Positions 26,458-35,846 of a stretch of 64,000 bases of DNA are shown here, in pieces. Source of the stretch: Pseudomonas saponiphila (lineage in GTDB: Bacteria > Pseudomonadota > Gammaproteobacteria > Pseudomonadales > Pseudomonadaceae); assembly GCF_900105185.1 (NCBI RefSeq), contig NZ_FNTJ01000001.1, forward strand, positions 3,430,501 to 3,494,500, given 5' to 3'. The translations under genes were made by a program, and so were the position numbers. The notes beneath the pieces are model-generated. The model did no database searches and had not been told where the DNA came from. It worked only from the letters and a program-made list of their open reading frames with translations. The stretch's first letter is position 1. Each line of letters begins with the position of its first letter.

Positions 26458-26814
26458 ATGCTGATGACCACCGCCCACCTGATCGCCAACCCCTGCGACG
26501 ACGAAGAAGACAACATGGCCATGCTCTGCTGCCACAGCAACCAGGGCGAGATGTTCCTGATGAGCCGCTACCCGGATGAAGACGAGCTGGAAATCACCCT
26601 CGACGGTGAACCCTCGACCCTCGATGGCGTGAAGGTCACCCTGAGCCCGACCACCCTGCTGATCGAAATCGCCGCCGCCGATGCCGACGCCCTCAATGGC
26701 GCCGACCACCTGGAAATCCGCCACAGCACCGCCGCCTCGGACCTGGCCGAAGTGGAGCTGACCCTGCAGAACATCCTCAAGGGCACCGGCACCTACATCA
26801 GCCAGTTGTCCTGA
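26458..26814 (+). CDS. Conserved hypothetical acidic protein
   Basis: The 118-residue product is acidic, with no signal peptide or membrane helix. It reads as a small beta-rich domain (GEMFLMSRYPDEDELEITLD, then VKVTLSPTTLLIEIAAADA). I do not recognise a characterised family. An AGGA sequence stands before ATG 26458; a second in-frame ATG is 6 bases on. It is followed by a REPIN array. Confidence 0.75.
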   Translation: MLMTTAHLIANPCDDEEDNMAMLCCHSNQGEMFLMSRYPDEDELEITLDGEPSTLDGVKVTLSPTTLLIEIAAADADALNGADHLEIRHSTAASDLAEVELTLQNILKGTGTYISQLS

Positions 26815-26832
26815 GCGACACCGCCCCTCCCG

Positions 26833-27342
26833 GTAGGAGCTGGCTTGCCAGCGAAAGCGTCTACGGCCCCACCGCAAACCTCACCGGCCTCTTCGCCGGC
26901 AAGCCGGCTCCTACCACAACCTCAATACCGCACACGGCCGTAGGAGCTGGCTTGCCAGCGAAGGCGTCTTCAGCCCCACCGCAAACCTCACCGACCCCTT
27001 CGCCGGCAAGCCGGCTCCTACCACAACCTCAATACCGCGCCCGCCCGTAGGAGCTGGCTTGCCAGCGAAGGCGTCTTCGGCTCCCCCGCAAACCTTGCCG
27101 CCCTCTTCGCCGGCAAGCCGGCTCCTACCACAACCTCTATACCGCACCCGCCCGTAGGAGCTGGCTTGCCAGCGAAAACGTCTTCGGCCCCACCGCAAAC
27201 CTCACCGCCCCCTTCGCCGGCAAGCCGGCTCCTACCACAACCTCAATACCGCCCCCGCCCGTAGGAGCTGGCTTGCCAGCGAAGGCGTCTTCGGCTCCAA
27301 CGCAAGCCTTGCCGGCCTCTTCGCCGGCAAGCCGGCTCCTAC
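26833..27342. repeat. Tandem array of five REPINs
   Basis: Five units start at 26833, 26940, 27047, 27154 and 27261 (period 107 bp). Each runs from GTAGGAGCTGGCTTGCC to GGCAAGCCGGCTCCTAC. Linkers (CACAACCTCAATACCGC) are also conserved, which suggests growth by tandem duplication of a unit with its linker. Confidence 0.95.
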
Positions 27343-27510
27343 CAGGGGGAGGTGGCGCGTGGGGCTGGATAAAACACGGATTTTTTCGACTAATTCGCTA
27401 AATCAGCCGTTCCCCGTTAGTCGCCGCACCCCGCTATGGATTAAAGTATCGCCCCCAGCCCCAACGTTATTTCAACGCCCGGGGTGCACCCTCTCCAGGA
27501 ACAGTCACCG

Positions 27511-28470
<960 letters not shown>

Positions 28471-28475
28471 TCTGC

Positions 28476-29417
28476 ATGACTCACGCCAGCGCCGAACCCG
28501 GCATTCGCATCACCCTCGGTGAACTGATCGAGATGCGCCACCGCGTGCGCGAGGTGCAGCTGTTCTCCACCCCCAGCCAGCGCAGCCCGCTGATCGGCCT
28601 GCACCACTCCAAGCTGCGCGGACGCGGCGTGGATTTTGACCAGGTGCGGGTCTACCAGGCCGGCGACGACGTGCGCACCATCGACTGGCGGGTCACCGCG
28701 CGCACCCAGGAACCGCACACCAAGCTGTTCCACGAGGAGCGCGAACGGCCGATCTTCATCATGGTCGAGCAGAGCCGCCAACTGTTCTTCGGCTCCGGGC
28801 TGATGTTCAAGTCGGTGCTCGCCGCCCAGGCCGCGAGCCTGATCGGCTGGGCCGCCCTGGGCCATAACGACCGGGTCGGCGGGCTGGTCTACGGCGACGA
28901 CGAGCACTACGAGATCAAGCCCCGGCGCAGCAAGCAGAGCCTGTTGCAACTGCTCAACCGCCTGGTGCGGGTCAACCAGTCGCTGCACAGCGACGCCCAG
29001 CCCCAGCGCGATGCCCTGGGCACCGCGCTGCTGCGCGGGCGCGAGGTGCTGCGGCCGGGGAGCCTGGTGATCGTGATCTGCGACGAACGCGCCCTGAGCG
29101 ACGCCGCCGAGCAACAGTTGAGCCTGCTGTCGCGCCATTGCGACCTGCTGCTGATGCCGCTGTCCGATCCTCTGGACCACGCCCTGCCCGCCGCCGGCCT
29201 GCTGCGCTTTGCCGAACGCGGCGCGCAGCTGGAACTGGACACCCTGAACTACGAGCTGCGCCAGGCCTACCGGGCCCAGAGCGAGGCGCGCATCGCCCGC
29301 TGGGAACGCCTGGCGCAAAAGCTGCGGGTGCTACTGATGCCCCTGAGCACCCAGAGCGAAATGGTCGAGCAGCTGCGCGAGTACCTCAATCCGCAGCGCC
29401 CGGGAGCCGGCCGATGA
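28476..29417 (+). CDS. DUF58 domain protein of the MoxR/Bat operon
   Basis: The 313-residue product has the DUF58 signature DDVRTIDWRVTARTQ near residue 65 and a VWA-like fold after it. It is cytoplasmic or membrane-associated and always neighbours moxR. It begins 5 bases after moxR and overlaps the next gene by ATGA. Confidence 0.9.
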   Translation: MTHASAEPGIRITLGELIEMRHRVREVQLFSTPSQRSPLIGLHHSKLRGRGVDFDQVRVYQAGDDVRTIDWRVTARTQEPHTKLFHEERERPIFIMVEQSRQLFFGSGLMFKSVLAAQAASLIGWAALGHNDRVGGLVYGDDEHYEIKPRRSKQSLLQLLNRLVRVNQSLHSDAQPQRDALGTALLRGREVLRPGSLVIVICDERALSDAAEQQLSLLSRHCDLLLMPLSDPLDHALPAAGLLRFAERGAQLELDTLNYELRQAYRAQSEARIARWERLAQKLRVLLMPLSTQSEMVEQLREYLNPQRPGAGR

Positions 29418-29908
29418 GCAGCCTGGAACAACTGCAACCGCTACTGCCGCCGCCCGATATCGGCCTGTGGCCACCGGCCCCGGGCTGGTGGGGGCTGGCC
29501 GTGGTCCTGCCGCTGCTGGGCCTGGCCCTGTGGCGCTGGCGTCACCTGTGGCCGCGCAAGACCACCCGCCCGCGCAGCGAACAGCCCCTGGACCCGGTGC
29601 GCCTGGCCGCCCTGGCGGAACTGGCGCTGTTGCCCAAGCCCTATGACGGCGCCCCGGCCGGCGCCTGGCTGCAGGCCCTCAACGCCCTGCTCAAGCGCCT
29701 GTGCCGCAACCACTACCCCTACAGCCAGAGCCACACCCTCAACGGCCGCAAGTGGCTGGCGTTTCTCGACAACCGCTGCCCGGCCGCCGGCCTGACCCGC
29801 TGGATGGTGCTGGTGGAAGGGGCCTACAAACCCGAGTGCAAGCTCGACGACAAAGCCATCGCCGGCCTGACCCAGGCGGTGGACACCTGGATTCGCAAGC
29901 ATGTTTGA
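29414..29908 (+). CDS. DUF4381 membrane protein of the Bat operon
   Basis: The 164-residue product has one transmembrane helix (WWGLAVVLPLLGLALWRW, about 26-43) and a cytoplasmic DUF4381 domain with the NGRKWLAFLD motif. The function is unknown, but the gene is a standard member of this operon. It overlaps both neighbours (4 and 8 bases). Confidence 0.9.
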   Translation: MSSLEQLQPLLPPPDIGLWPPAPGWWGLAVVLPLLGLALWRWRHLWPRKTTRPRSEQPLDPVRLAALAELALLPKPYDGAPAGAWLQALNALLKRLCRNHYPYSQSHTLNGRKWLAFLDNRCPAAGLTRWMVLVEGAYKPECKLDDKAIAGLTQAVDTWIRKHV

Positions 29909-30977
29909 GTTCGCCTGGCCGTGGATCTTCGCCCTGTTGCCGCTGCCCTGGCTGCTGCGCCTGGTGCTGCCGGTGGCCGACAGCGGCGAACCGGCGCTGA
30001 AAGTGAGTTTTCTCAGCGAGCTGGAAGGCCTGTCCCGACGCCGGGCCCGGGCCCATCTGCCGGCCTGGCGCCAGCAGGCACGCTTCATCCTGCTCTGGAT
30101 CTTGTTGCTGCTGGCCGCGGCCCGCCCGCAATGGCTGGGGGAACCGTTGCCGGTGGCCGCCAGCGGCCGCGACCTGCTGGTGGCGGTGGACGTATCCGGC
30201 TCCATGGACTTTCCCGACATGCAGTGGCAGGACGAAGACGTCAGCCGCCTGAGCCTGGTCAAGCACCTGCTGGGGGACTTTCTCGAACACCGCGAGGGCG
30301 ACCGGGTCGGCCTGATCCTGTTCGGCAGCAAGGCCTATCTGCAGGCGCCCCTGACCTTCGACCGGCGCACGGTGCGGATCTGGCTCGACGAGGCGAAGAT
30401 CGGCATCGCCGGCAAGAACACCGCCATCGGCGACGCCATCGGCCTGGCCCTCAAGCGCCTGCGCCAGCGTCCGGCGCAGAGCCGAGTGCTGATCCTGGTC
30501 ACCGACGGCGCCAACAATGGCGGCGAGATCGCGCCCATTACCGCCGCCCGGCTGGCCGCCGCAGAAGGGGTGAAGATCTACCCTATCGGCATCGGCGCCG
30601 ACCCGCAGGACAGCGCCACGCTCGGGGTATTGGGGCTCAACCCGAGCCTGGACCTGGACGAACCGGCGCTCAAGGAGTTGGCCGAGGTCACCGGCGGGCG
30701 CTACTTCCGCGCCCATGACGGCCAGGAGCTGCAGGCCATCAAGGAAACCCTCGACCAACTGGAACCCGTGGCCCAGCAACCGACCCAGGCCCGCCCGGCC
30801 CAGGCCCTGTACCACTGGCCCCTGGCCGTCGCCCTGCTGCTCAGCGTGCTGCTGGTGCTGCGCGAGCGCTGGTCGCACAACCCGCTGCAGCGTTTCTTCA
30901 GCGAGTCGAGCTTCCTGCTCCCTGCCCATGACTGGCGCCAGCGGCTCAAGCGCCTGCGCTTGCGGAGGCGTCGATGA
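29901..30977 (+). CDS. batA: VWA domain membrane protein BatA
   Basis: The 358-residue product has two N-terminal membrane helices, a VWA domain with an intact MIDAS motif (DVSGSM, about residue 97) and threonine/aspartate partners (TDGANNGG), and a C-terminal helix (LYHWPLAVALLLSVLLVL). Bat proteins are named for Bacteroides aerotolerance and work with MoxR in envelope stress. It overlaps the genes on both sides. Confidence 0.92.
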   Translation: MFEFAWPWIFALLPLPWLLRLVLPVADSGEPALKVSFLSELEGLSRRRARAHLPAWRQQARFILLWILLLLAAARPQWLGEPLPVAASGRDLLVAVDVSGSMDFPDMQWQDEDVSRLSLVKHLLGDFLEHREGDRVGLILFGSKAYLQAPLTFDRRTVRIWLDEAKIGIAGKNTAIGDAIGLALKRLRQRPAQSRVLILVTDGANNGGEIAPITAARLAAAEGVKIYPIGIGADPQDSATLGVLGLNPSLDLDEPALKELAEVTGGRYFRAHDGQELQAIKETLDQLEPVAQQPTQARPAQALYHWPLAVALLLSVLLVLRERWSHNPLQRFFSESSFLLPAHDWRQRLKRLRLRRRR

Positions 30978-32713
30978 TCAGCCTCTGGCCCCATTGGTTC
31001 CGTCCGGAGTGGCTGCTGGTGCTGCCGCTGCTGGCGCTGTTGCTGTGGAAGCTCTGGCACCGGCAGAAGCGCGCCGGACGCTGGCAGATGATCCTGCCAC
31101 CGGCCTTTCACGCCGCCCTGCTCAGTGGCGGCAACGGCCGCGAAAGCAAGCTGCCCTGGGTGGCCCTGGGCCTGGCCTGGCTGCTGGCGGTGCTGGCCCT
31201 GCTCGGCCCCAGCTGGCAGCGAGTGGAACAGACCAGCCAGAAACCCGCCGACCCGCTGGTGGTACTGCTGGAACTGACCCCGCAGATGCTCGCAAGCGAC
31301 GTGCCGCCCAACCGCCTGGAGCAGGCCCGGCACAAGTTGCTGGACCTGTTGCAAGCGCGCAGCGACGCCCAGACCGCGATCGTGGTCTATGCCGGCAGCG
31401 CCCATACCCTGGTGCCGCTGTCCGATGACCTGGCCACCAGCCGCAATCTGCTGGACGCGCTGAAACCGTCGATCATGCCCCAGGCCGGCCAACGCGCCGA
31501 CCTGGCCCTGCTCAAGGCCCTCAAGCTGCTGGACCAGGGCGCCCTGGGCCAGGGCCGGGTGCTGCTGATGGCCACCTCCCTCAGCGAACAGGAGCGCCAG
31601 GGCATCCGCCAGGCCCTTAGCGGTGACGCACCGCAGTTGCTGATGCTGGGCCTGGGCAGCCGCGACGGCGCCCCGGTGACCCAGGAAGACGGCAGCTACC
31701 TCAAGGACGATCTGGGGGCGATCCTGGTGTCGCGCCTGGACAGCCCGGACCTCAAGCAGTTCATCGGCGAGGTCGGCGGCCGCTACCGGCAGGCGCGCCT
31801 GGACGACAGCGACCTCAAGGGCCTGGGCCTGCTGGGCGGCCCCCAGGGATTGCGCAATGACGGCCAGACCCTGCGCCTGGACACCTGGGCCGACCAGGGC
31901 TACTGGCTGTTGCTGCCACTGCTGTTGCTGGCCGCCTGCGCCGGGCGCCGGGGCTGGCTGTTCTGCCTGCCGCTGCTGCTGTTGGCCGCGCCGCAGCCGA
32001 GCTACGCCCTGGACTGGCAAGACCTGTGGTTGCGCCCCGACCAGCAGGGTCAACGGCTGCTGGAGCAGCAGCGTCCGGCCGAGGCCGCGCGGCGCTTCCA
32101 GGACCCGCAATGGCAAGGCGTGGCCCTGTACGAATCCGGCAACTACACTGCCGCCGCCGAGCGCTTTGCCGAAGGCAACGACGCCCGCGCCCACTACAAT
32201 CGCGGCAATGCCCTGGCCCGCAGCGGTGAACTGGAAGCGGCCATCGACGCCTACGAGCAAGCCCTGGAACGCCAGCCGGACCTGCAACCGGCCCTGGCCA
32301 ACAAGGCCCTGGTGCAAAGCCTGTTGCAACAGCAGCAGGTGGCCCCACCGACAGCGCCGCAAAAGCCGCAGAACCCCGACAGTGACGACAGCAACAACGC
32401 CGGTCCCAGCGGCGCCGCGACCCAGCCGACCAGCGGCAGCGACCCCCCGGACAACAACGGGCAGACCGCGGCCGAAACCGGCGAGGCCACGCCGGTGCCG
32501 CCGAGCAACGGCAACAGCGAGGTGCCCGGCAGCGAACTGGACGACCAGCACACCACCACCCCGCTGCGCCCGGCCCAGGACAGCCTGGACGCCGAACACC
32601 AGCAGGCGCTGGAACAATGGCTGCGCAAGATCCCGGACGATCCGGGCGAACTGCTGAGGCGTAAATTCTGGTACGAACAGCAACAACATCAGGATCAGGG
32701 AAAAACTCGATGA
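30974..32713 (+). CDS. batB: VWA and TPR domain membrane protein BatB/BatC fusion
   Basis: The 579-residue product joins an N-terminal membrane segment, a VWA domain, another membrane region (about 308-345) and TPR repeats (HYNRGNALARSGELEAAIDAY, about 400) with an Asn/Pro/Ser/Gln-rich tail. The MIDAS position reads ELTPQM in place of the usual DxSxS, so metal binding there may be lost while the following LASDVPPNRLEQAR is kept. It overlaps batA and batD by 4 bases. Confidence 0.9.
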   Translation: MISLWPHWFRPEWLLVLPLLALLLWKLWHRQKRAGRWQMILPPAFHAALLSGGNGRESKLPWVALGLAWLLAVLALLGPSWQRVEQTSQKPADPLVVLLELTPQMLASDVPPNRLEQARHKLLDLLQARSDAQTAIVVYAGSAHTLVPLSDDLATSRNLLDALKPSIMPQAGQRADLALLKALKLLDQGALGQGRVLLMATSLSEQERQGIRQALSGDAPQLLMLGLGSRDGAPVTQEDGSYLKDDLGAILVSRLDSPDLKQFIGEVGGRYRQARLDDSDLKGLGLLGGPQGLRNDGQTLRLDTWADQGYWLLLPLLLLAACAGRRGWLFCLPLLLLAAPQPSYALDWQDLWLRPDQQGQRLLEQQRPAEAARRFQDPQWQGVALYESGNYTAAAERFAEGNDARAHYNRGNALARSGELEAAIDAYEQALERQPDLQPALANKALVQSLLQQQQVAPPTAPQKPQNPDSDDSNNAGPSGAATQPTSGSDPPDNNGQTAAETGEATPVPPSNGNSEVPGSELDDQHTTTPLRPAQDSLDAEHQQALEQWLRKIPDDPGELLRRKFWYEQQQHQDQGKTR

Positions 32714-34347
32714 CCCGCTGCACCGCTGCCCTTCTGCTAGCCCTCGCGTTCTGGACGGCCCCGTCCCAGGCTGCCGGGCTGTCCGCCAGCCTGGACCGCA
32801 GCCAGGTGAACGCCGGGGAAACCGTCGAGCTGACCCTGGAGTCCAGCGACGTCACCCAGTTCGGCAAGCCCGATCTCACGCCCCTGGACAGTCAGTTCGA
32901 AGTACGCGGCACACGCCAGGTCAACCAGCTCAACAGCCTGGGCGACAACCACGCCAGCACCCGCTGGATCATCACCCTGCTGCCGCGCCAGCTCGGCACC
33001 CTGGAGATCGCCCCGCTGCAACTGGGCAATCTGCACAGCCAGGCCCTGAGCCTGCAAGTCAACGCCGGGGCGGCCCAGGATCAGGACACCCGGCTGGAGC
33101 CGGTGTTCATCAAGGCCGAACTCGACCAACCCAAGGTCTACGTCCAGGCCCAGGCCCTGCTGACCCTGCACATCTACCATTCGGTGCCGCTGTTCGACGA
33201 CAGCAACCTCAGCCCCCTGCAACTCGACGACGCCCGGGTCGAGCAACTGGGCGAGCCGCGCACCTACGAAAAACTCATCAATGGCGTGCGTCACGGGGTG
33301 ATCGAGATGCGCTACGCCCTGTACCCCCAGCGCAGCGGTCCGTTGCAGATCCCGGCCCTGACCTTCAGCGCCACCCTGGCCAACCCGGGCAACGACCAGG
33401 AACCCGCGCCCCAGGCGCCCAAGCCCGGCAAGCTGATCCATGTCAGCTCCGAGCCCATGAGCCTGGAGGTGCTGGGCAAGCCCGCCGGCTATCCCGACGA
33501 TGTCCCCTGGCTGCCGGCGCGCCGCCTGGAGCTGACTGAAAGCTGGAACCCGGAGCCCGATCATCCGCAGGTCGGCGACTCCCTGACCCGCAGCCTGACC
33601 CTGCGCGCCGAAGGCCTGTCCAGCACCCAACTGCCGCCCCTGCCCCAGCCCGAGGTCAACGGCCTGCGCAGTTACCCCGACCAGCCGCAGCTGAGCAACC
33701 AGCACGTCGAGCAGGGCCTGCTGGGCATTCGCGAAGAGCGCCAGGCGCTGGTGCCGACCCGCACCGGCGAAGTCAATCTACCGGGCCTGGAAGTGACCTG
33801 GTGGAACACCCAGCAAGAGCGCCTGGAACTCACCCGCCTGCCGGCCCGCAGCCTGCAGGTAGCGAACAACCCGAGCCTGGTGGTGGATACCCCGACCGGC
33901 ACGCCCCAGGCCGACAGCGACGAGGGGCCGCTCTGGCCCTGGCAACTGAGCACCCTGCTGCTGGCCTGCACCACCCTCCTGGGCTTCGGCCTGTGGTGGC
34001 GGGCCCGCTCGCAGCCGGCGGTGCTGCGCGCCACCCAGACCGGCCCAAGCCCGCGCTCGCTGCTGGACGACCTCAAGCGCGCCTGCCAGGCCAACGACCC
34101 GCAAGCCACCCGCCAGGCCCTGGATGCCTGGGCGCGCCAGCAACCGGAAACCCTGGCCGACATGGCCGCGCGCTTCATCCCGCTGTCCGATGCCCTGGAC
34201 GGACTCAACGGCGCCCTCTACAGCGAAACCGGCCAGTATTGGCAAGGTGAGGAACTGTGGCGGGCGATCCGCGCCATCCCCATCAACGAGCGAGTCCAGG
34301 ACCCGCTGGCGGACACCACCAGCCTGCCGCCGCTCTACCCCAAATAA
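32710..34347 (+). CDS. batD: BatD family oxygen-tolerance protein
   Basis: The 545-residue product has a signal peptide (ALLLALAFWTAPSQAAG), several beta-sandwich repeats of the BatD family, a transmembrane helix (WQLSTLLLACTTLLGFGLWW, about 412-432) and a cytoplasmic tail. It closes the moxR/bat operon and is followed by a REPIN. Confidence 0.92.
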   Translation: MTRCTAALLLALAFWTAPSQAAGLSASLDRSQVNAGETVELTLESSDVTQFGKPDLTPLDSQFEVRGTRQVNQLNSLGDNHASTRWIITLLPRQLGTLEIAPLQLGNLHSQALSLQVNAGAAQDQDTRLEPVFIKAELDQPKVYVQAQALLTLHIYHSVPLFDDSNLSPLQLDDARVEQLGEPRTYEKLINGVRHGVIEMRYALYPQRSGPLQIPALTFSATLANPGNDQEPAPQAPKPGKLIHVSSEPMSLEVLGKPAGYPDDVPWLPARRLELTESWNPEPDHPQVGDSLTRSLTLRAEGLSSTQLPPLPQPEVNGLRSYPDQPQLSNQHVEQGLLGIREERQALVPTRTGEVNLPGLEVTWWNTQQERLELTRLPARSLQVANNPSLVVDTPTGTPQADSDEGPLWPWQLSTLLLACTTLLGFGLWWRARSQPAVLRATQTGPSPRSLLDDLKRACQANDPQATRQALDAWARQQPETLADMAARFIPLSDALDGLNGALYSETGQYWQGEELWRAIRAIPINERVQDPLADTTSLPPLYPK

Positions 34348-34372
34348 CAGCAGCCGCGCAGCCCACTCCCGA

Positions 34373-34454
34373 GTAGGAGCCGGCTTGCCGGCGAAGAGGC
34401 CCGTGAGTCATGCAGCGCCTGAGCGGGCCCTTTCGCTGGCAAGCCAGCTCCTAC
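34373..34454. repeat. REPIN
   Basis: GTAGGAGCCGGCTTGCCGGCG faces GCTGGCAAGCCAGCTCCTAC over 82 bp, just after batD. Confidence 0.9.
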
Positions 34455-34601
34455 AGCCACCTTCCTGGAGCCAAGCCGCTGGGCCAATCGCGCCTGCATT
34501 TGCCGCAGCGTCGGGCATAAACATGCGTTTGCCTTTAAACTCTCGACCCTTTCGCCGCGGTCATCTTCTGTGCGGCCAGCCTTTTTCATGCGGAGTTTGC
34601 C

Positions 34602-35846
34602 TTGCATCTGTTTCACACCTCCGACTGGCACCTGGGCCAGAACCTCCACGGCCAGGAACGGGACTTCGAACACGCCTGTTTCCTGGAGTGGCTGCTGCGT
34701 CAGCTCAAAGCTGAGCAGCCGGATGTACTGCTGATCGCCGGCGACATCTTCGACACCGTCAACCCGCCGGTCAAAGCCCAGGAGCGGCTCTACGACTTCA
34801 TCGTCAGCGCTCACGAACAACAGCCGGCCCTGACCGTGGTGATGATCGCCGGCAACCACGACTCCGGCTCGCGCATCGAGCTGCCGGCGCCGCTGATGCG
34901 GCGCCTGCGCACCCACGCCCTGGGCCGGGTACTGTGGCTGGATGACGGCCAGCTGGATGTCGAACGCCTGTTGCTGCCGCTGCCCGATGCCAGTGGCCAG
35001 ATCGCCGCCTGGTGCCTGGCCCTGCCGTTCCTGCGGCCGGCGGAAGTCACCGGCGCAAAACTGGGCGACGACTACCTCAAGGGCATCGCCCAGGTCCATG
35101 AATGGCTGATCGCCGCGGCCAATGCCAAGCGCCAGCCGGGCCAGGCCCTGATCGCCGTGAGCCACGCGCACATGGCCGGCGGCTCGGTGTCCGAAGATTC
35201 CGAGCGCAGCCTGATCATCGGCAACGCCGAGGCGCTGCCCGCCAGCCTGTTCGGCGCGGACGTCAGCTACGTCGCCCTGGGGCACCTGCATAAACCGCAG
35301 AAGGTCAACGGCGAGCAGCGCATCCGCTACAGCGGCTCGCCGATCCCGCTGTCGTTTTCCGAGATCGGCTACCAGCACCAGATCCTCGACGTGCGCCTGG
35401 ACGGCGAAACCCTGGTCAGCGTCGAGCCGCGGCTGATTCCCCGGGCGGTCAACCTGCAACGCCTGGGCCCGGCGCCCCTGGGTGAGCTCCTGACCCAGCT
35501 CGGCGAGCTGCCGGACATCGACCTGTTGGCCGAAGAACAGCGCCAGCCCTGGCTGGAAGTGCGGGTGCGCCTCGACGAACCGCAGCCGGACCTGCGCCAG
35601 CAAGTGGAAAGCGCCCTGCAAGGCAAGGCCGTGCGCCTGGTACGGATTGCCGCCGAATACGCCGGCAATGGCGGCCGCGACGCTGAAGAGGCCGGCGCCG
35701 AGCTGATCGACCTGGATCAACTGAGCCCCGAAGAACTGTTCCGCCGGGCCTGGCGCGATGCCTACGCCAACGAGGTGGACGACGCCACCCTCAAGGATTT
35801 CGCCCTGCTGTTGCAGGACGTGCAGCAAGAAGGGGAACAGCCATGA
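34602..35846 (+). CDS. sbcD: Exonuclease subunit SbcD
   Basis: The 414-residue product is the Mre11-type nuclease of the SbcCD complex, which cleaves hairpins and DNA ends. Calcineurin-like metal motifs are all present: HTSDWHLG, IAGDIFD, IAGNHDSGSR, VSHAHMAGG and ALGHLHKPQ. The start is TTG at 34602, with CGGAG 6 bases upstream; no ATG fits the family N-terminus, so a weak start codon is used. The stop overlaps the sbcC start (ATGA). Confidence 0.96.
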   Translation: MHLFHTSDWHLGQNLHGQERDFEHACFLEWLLRQLKAEQPDVLLIAGDIFDTVNPPVKAQERLYDFIVSAHEQQPALTVVMIAGNHDSGSRIELPAPLMRRLRTHALGRVLWLDDGQLDVERLLLPLPDASGQIAAWCLALPFLRPAEVTGAKLGDDYLKGIAQVHEWLIAAANAKRQPGQALIAVSHAHMAGGSVSEDSERSLIIGNAEALPASLFGADVSYVALGHLHKPQKVNGEQRIRYSGSPIPLSFSEIGYQHQILDVRLDGETLVSVEPRLIPRAVNLQRLGPAPLGELLTQLGELPDIDLLAEEQRQPWLEVRVRLDEPQPDLRQQVESALQGKAVRLVRIAAEYAGNGGRDAEEAGAELIDLDQLSPEELFRRAWRDAYANEVDDATLKDFALLLQDVQQEGEQP

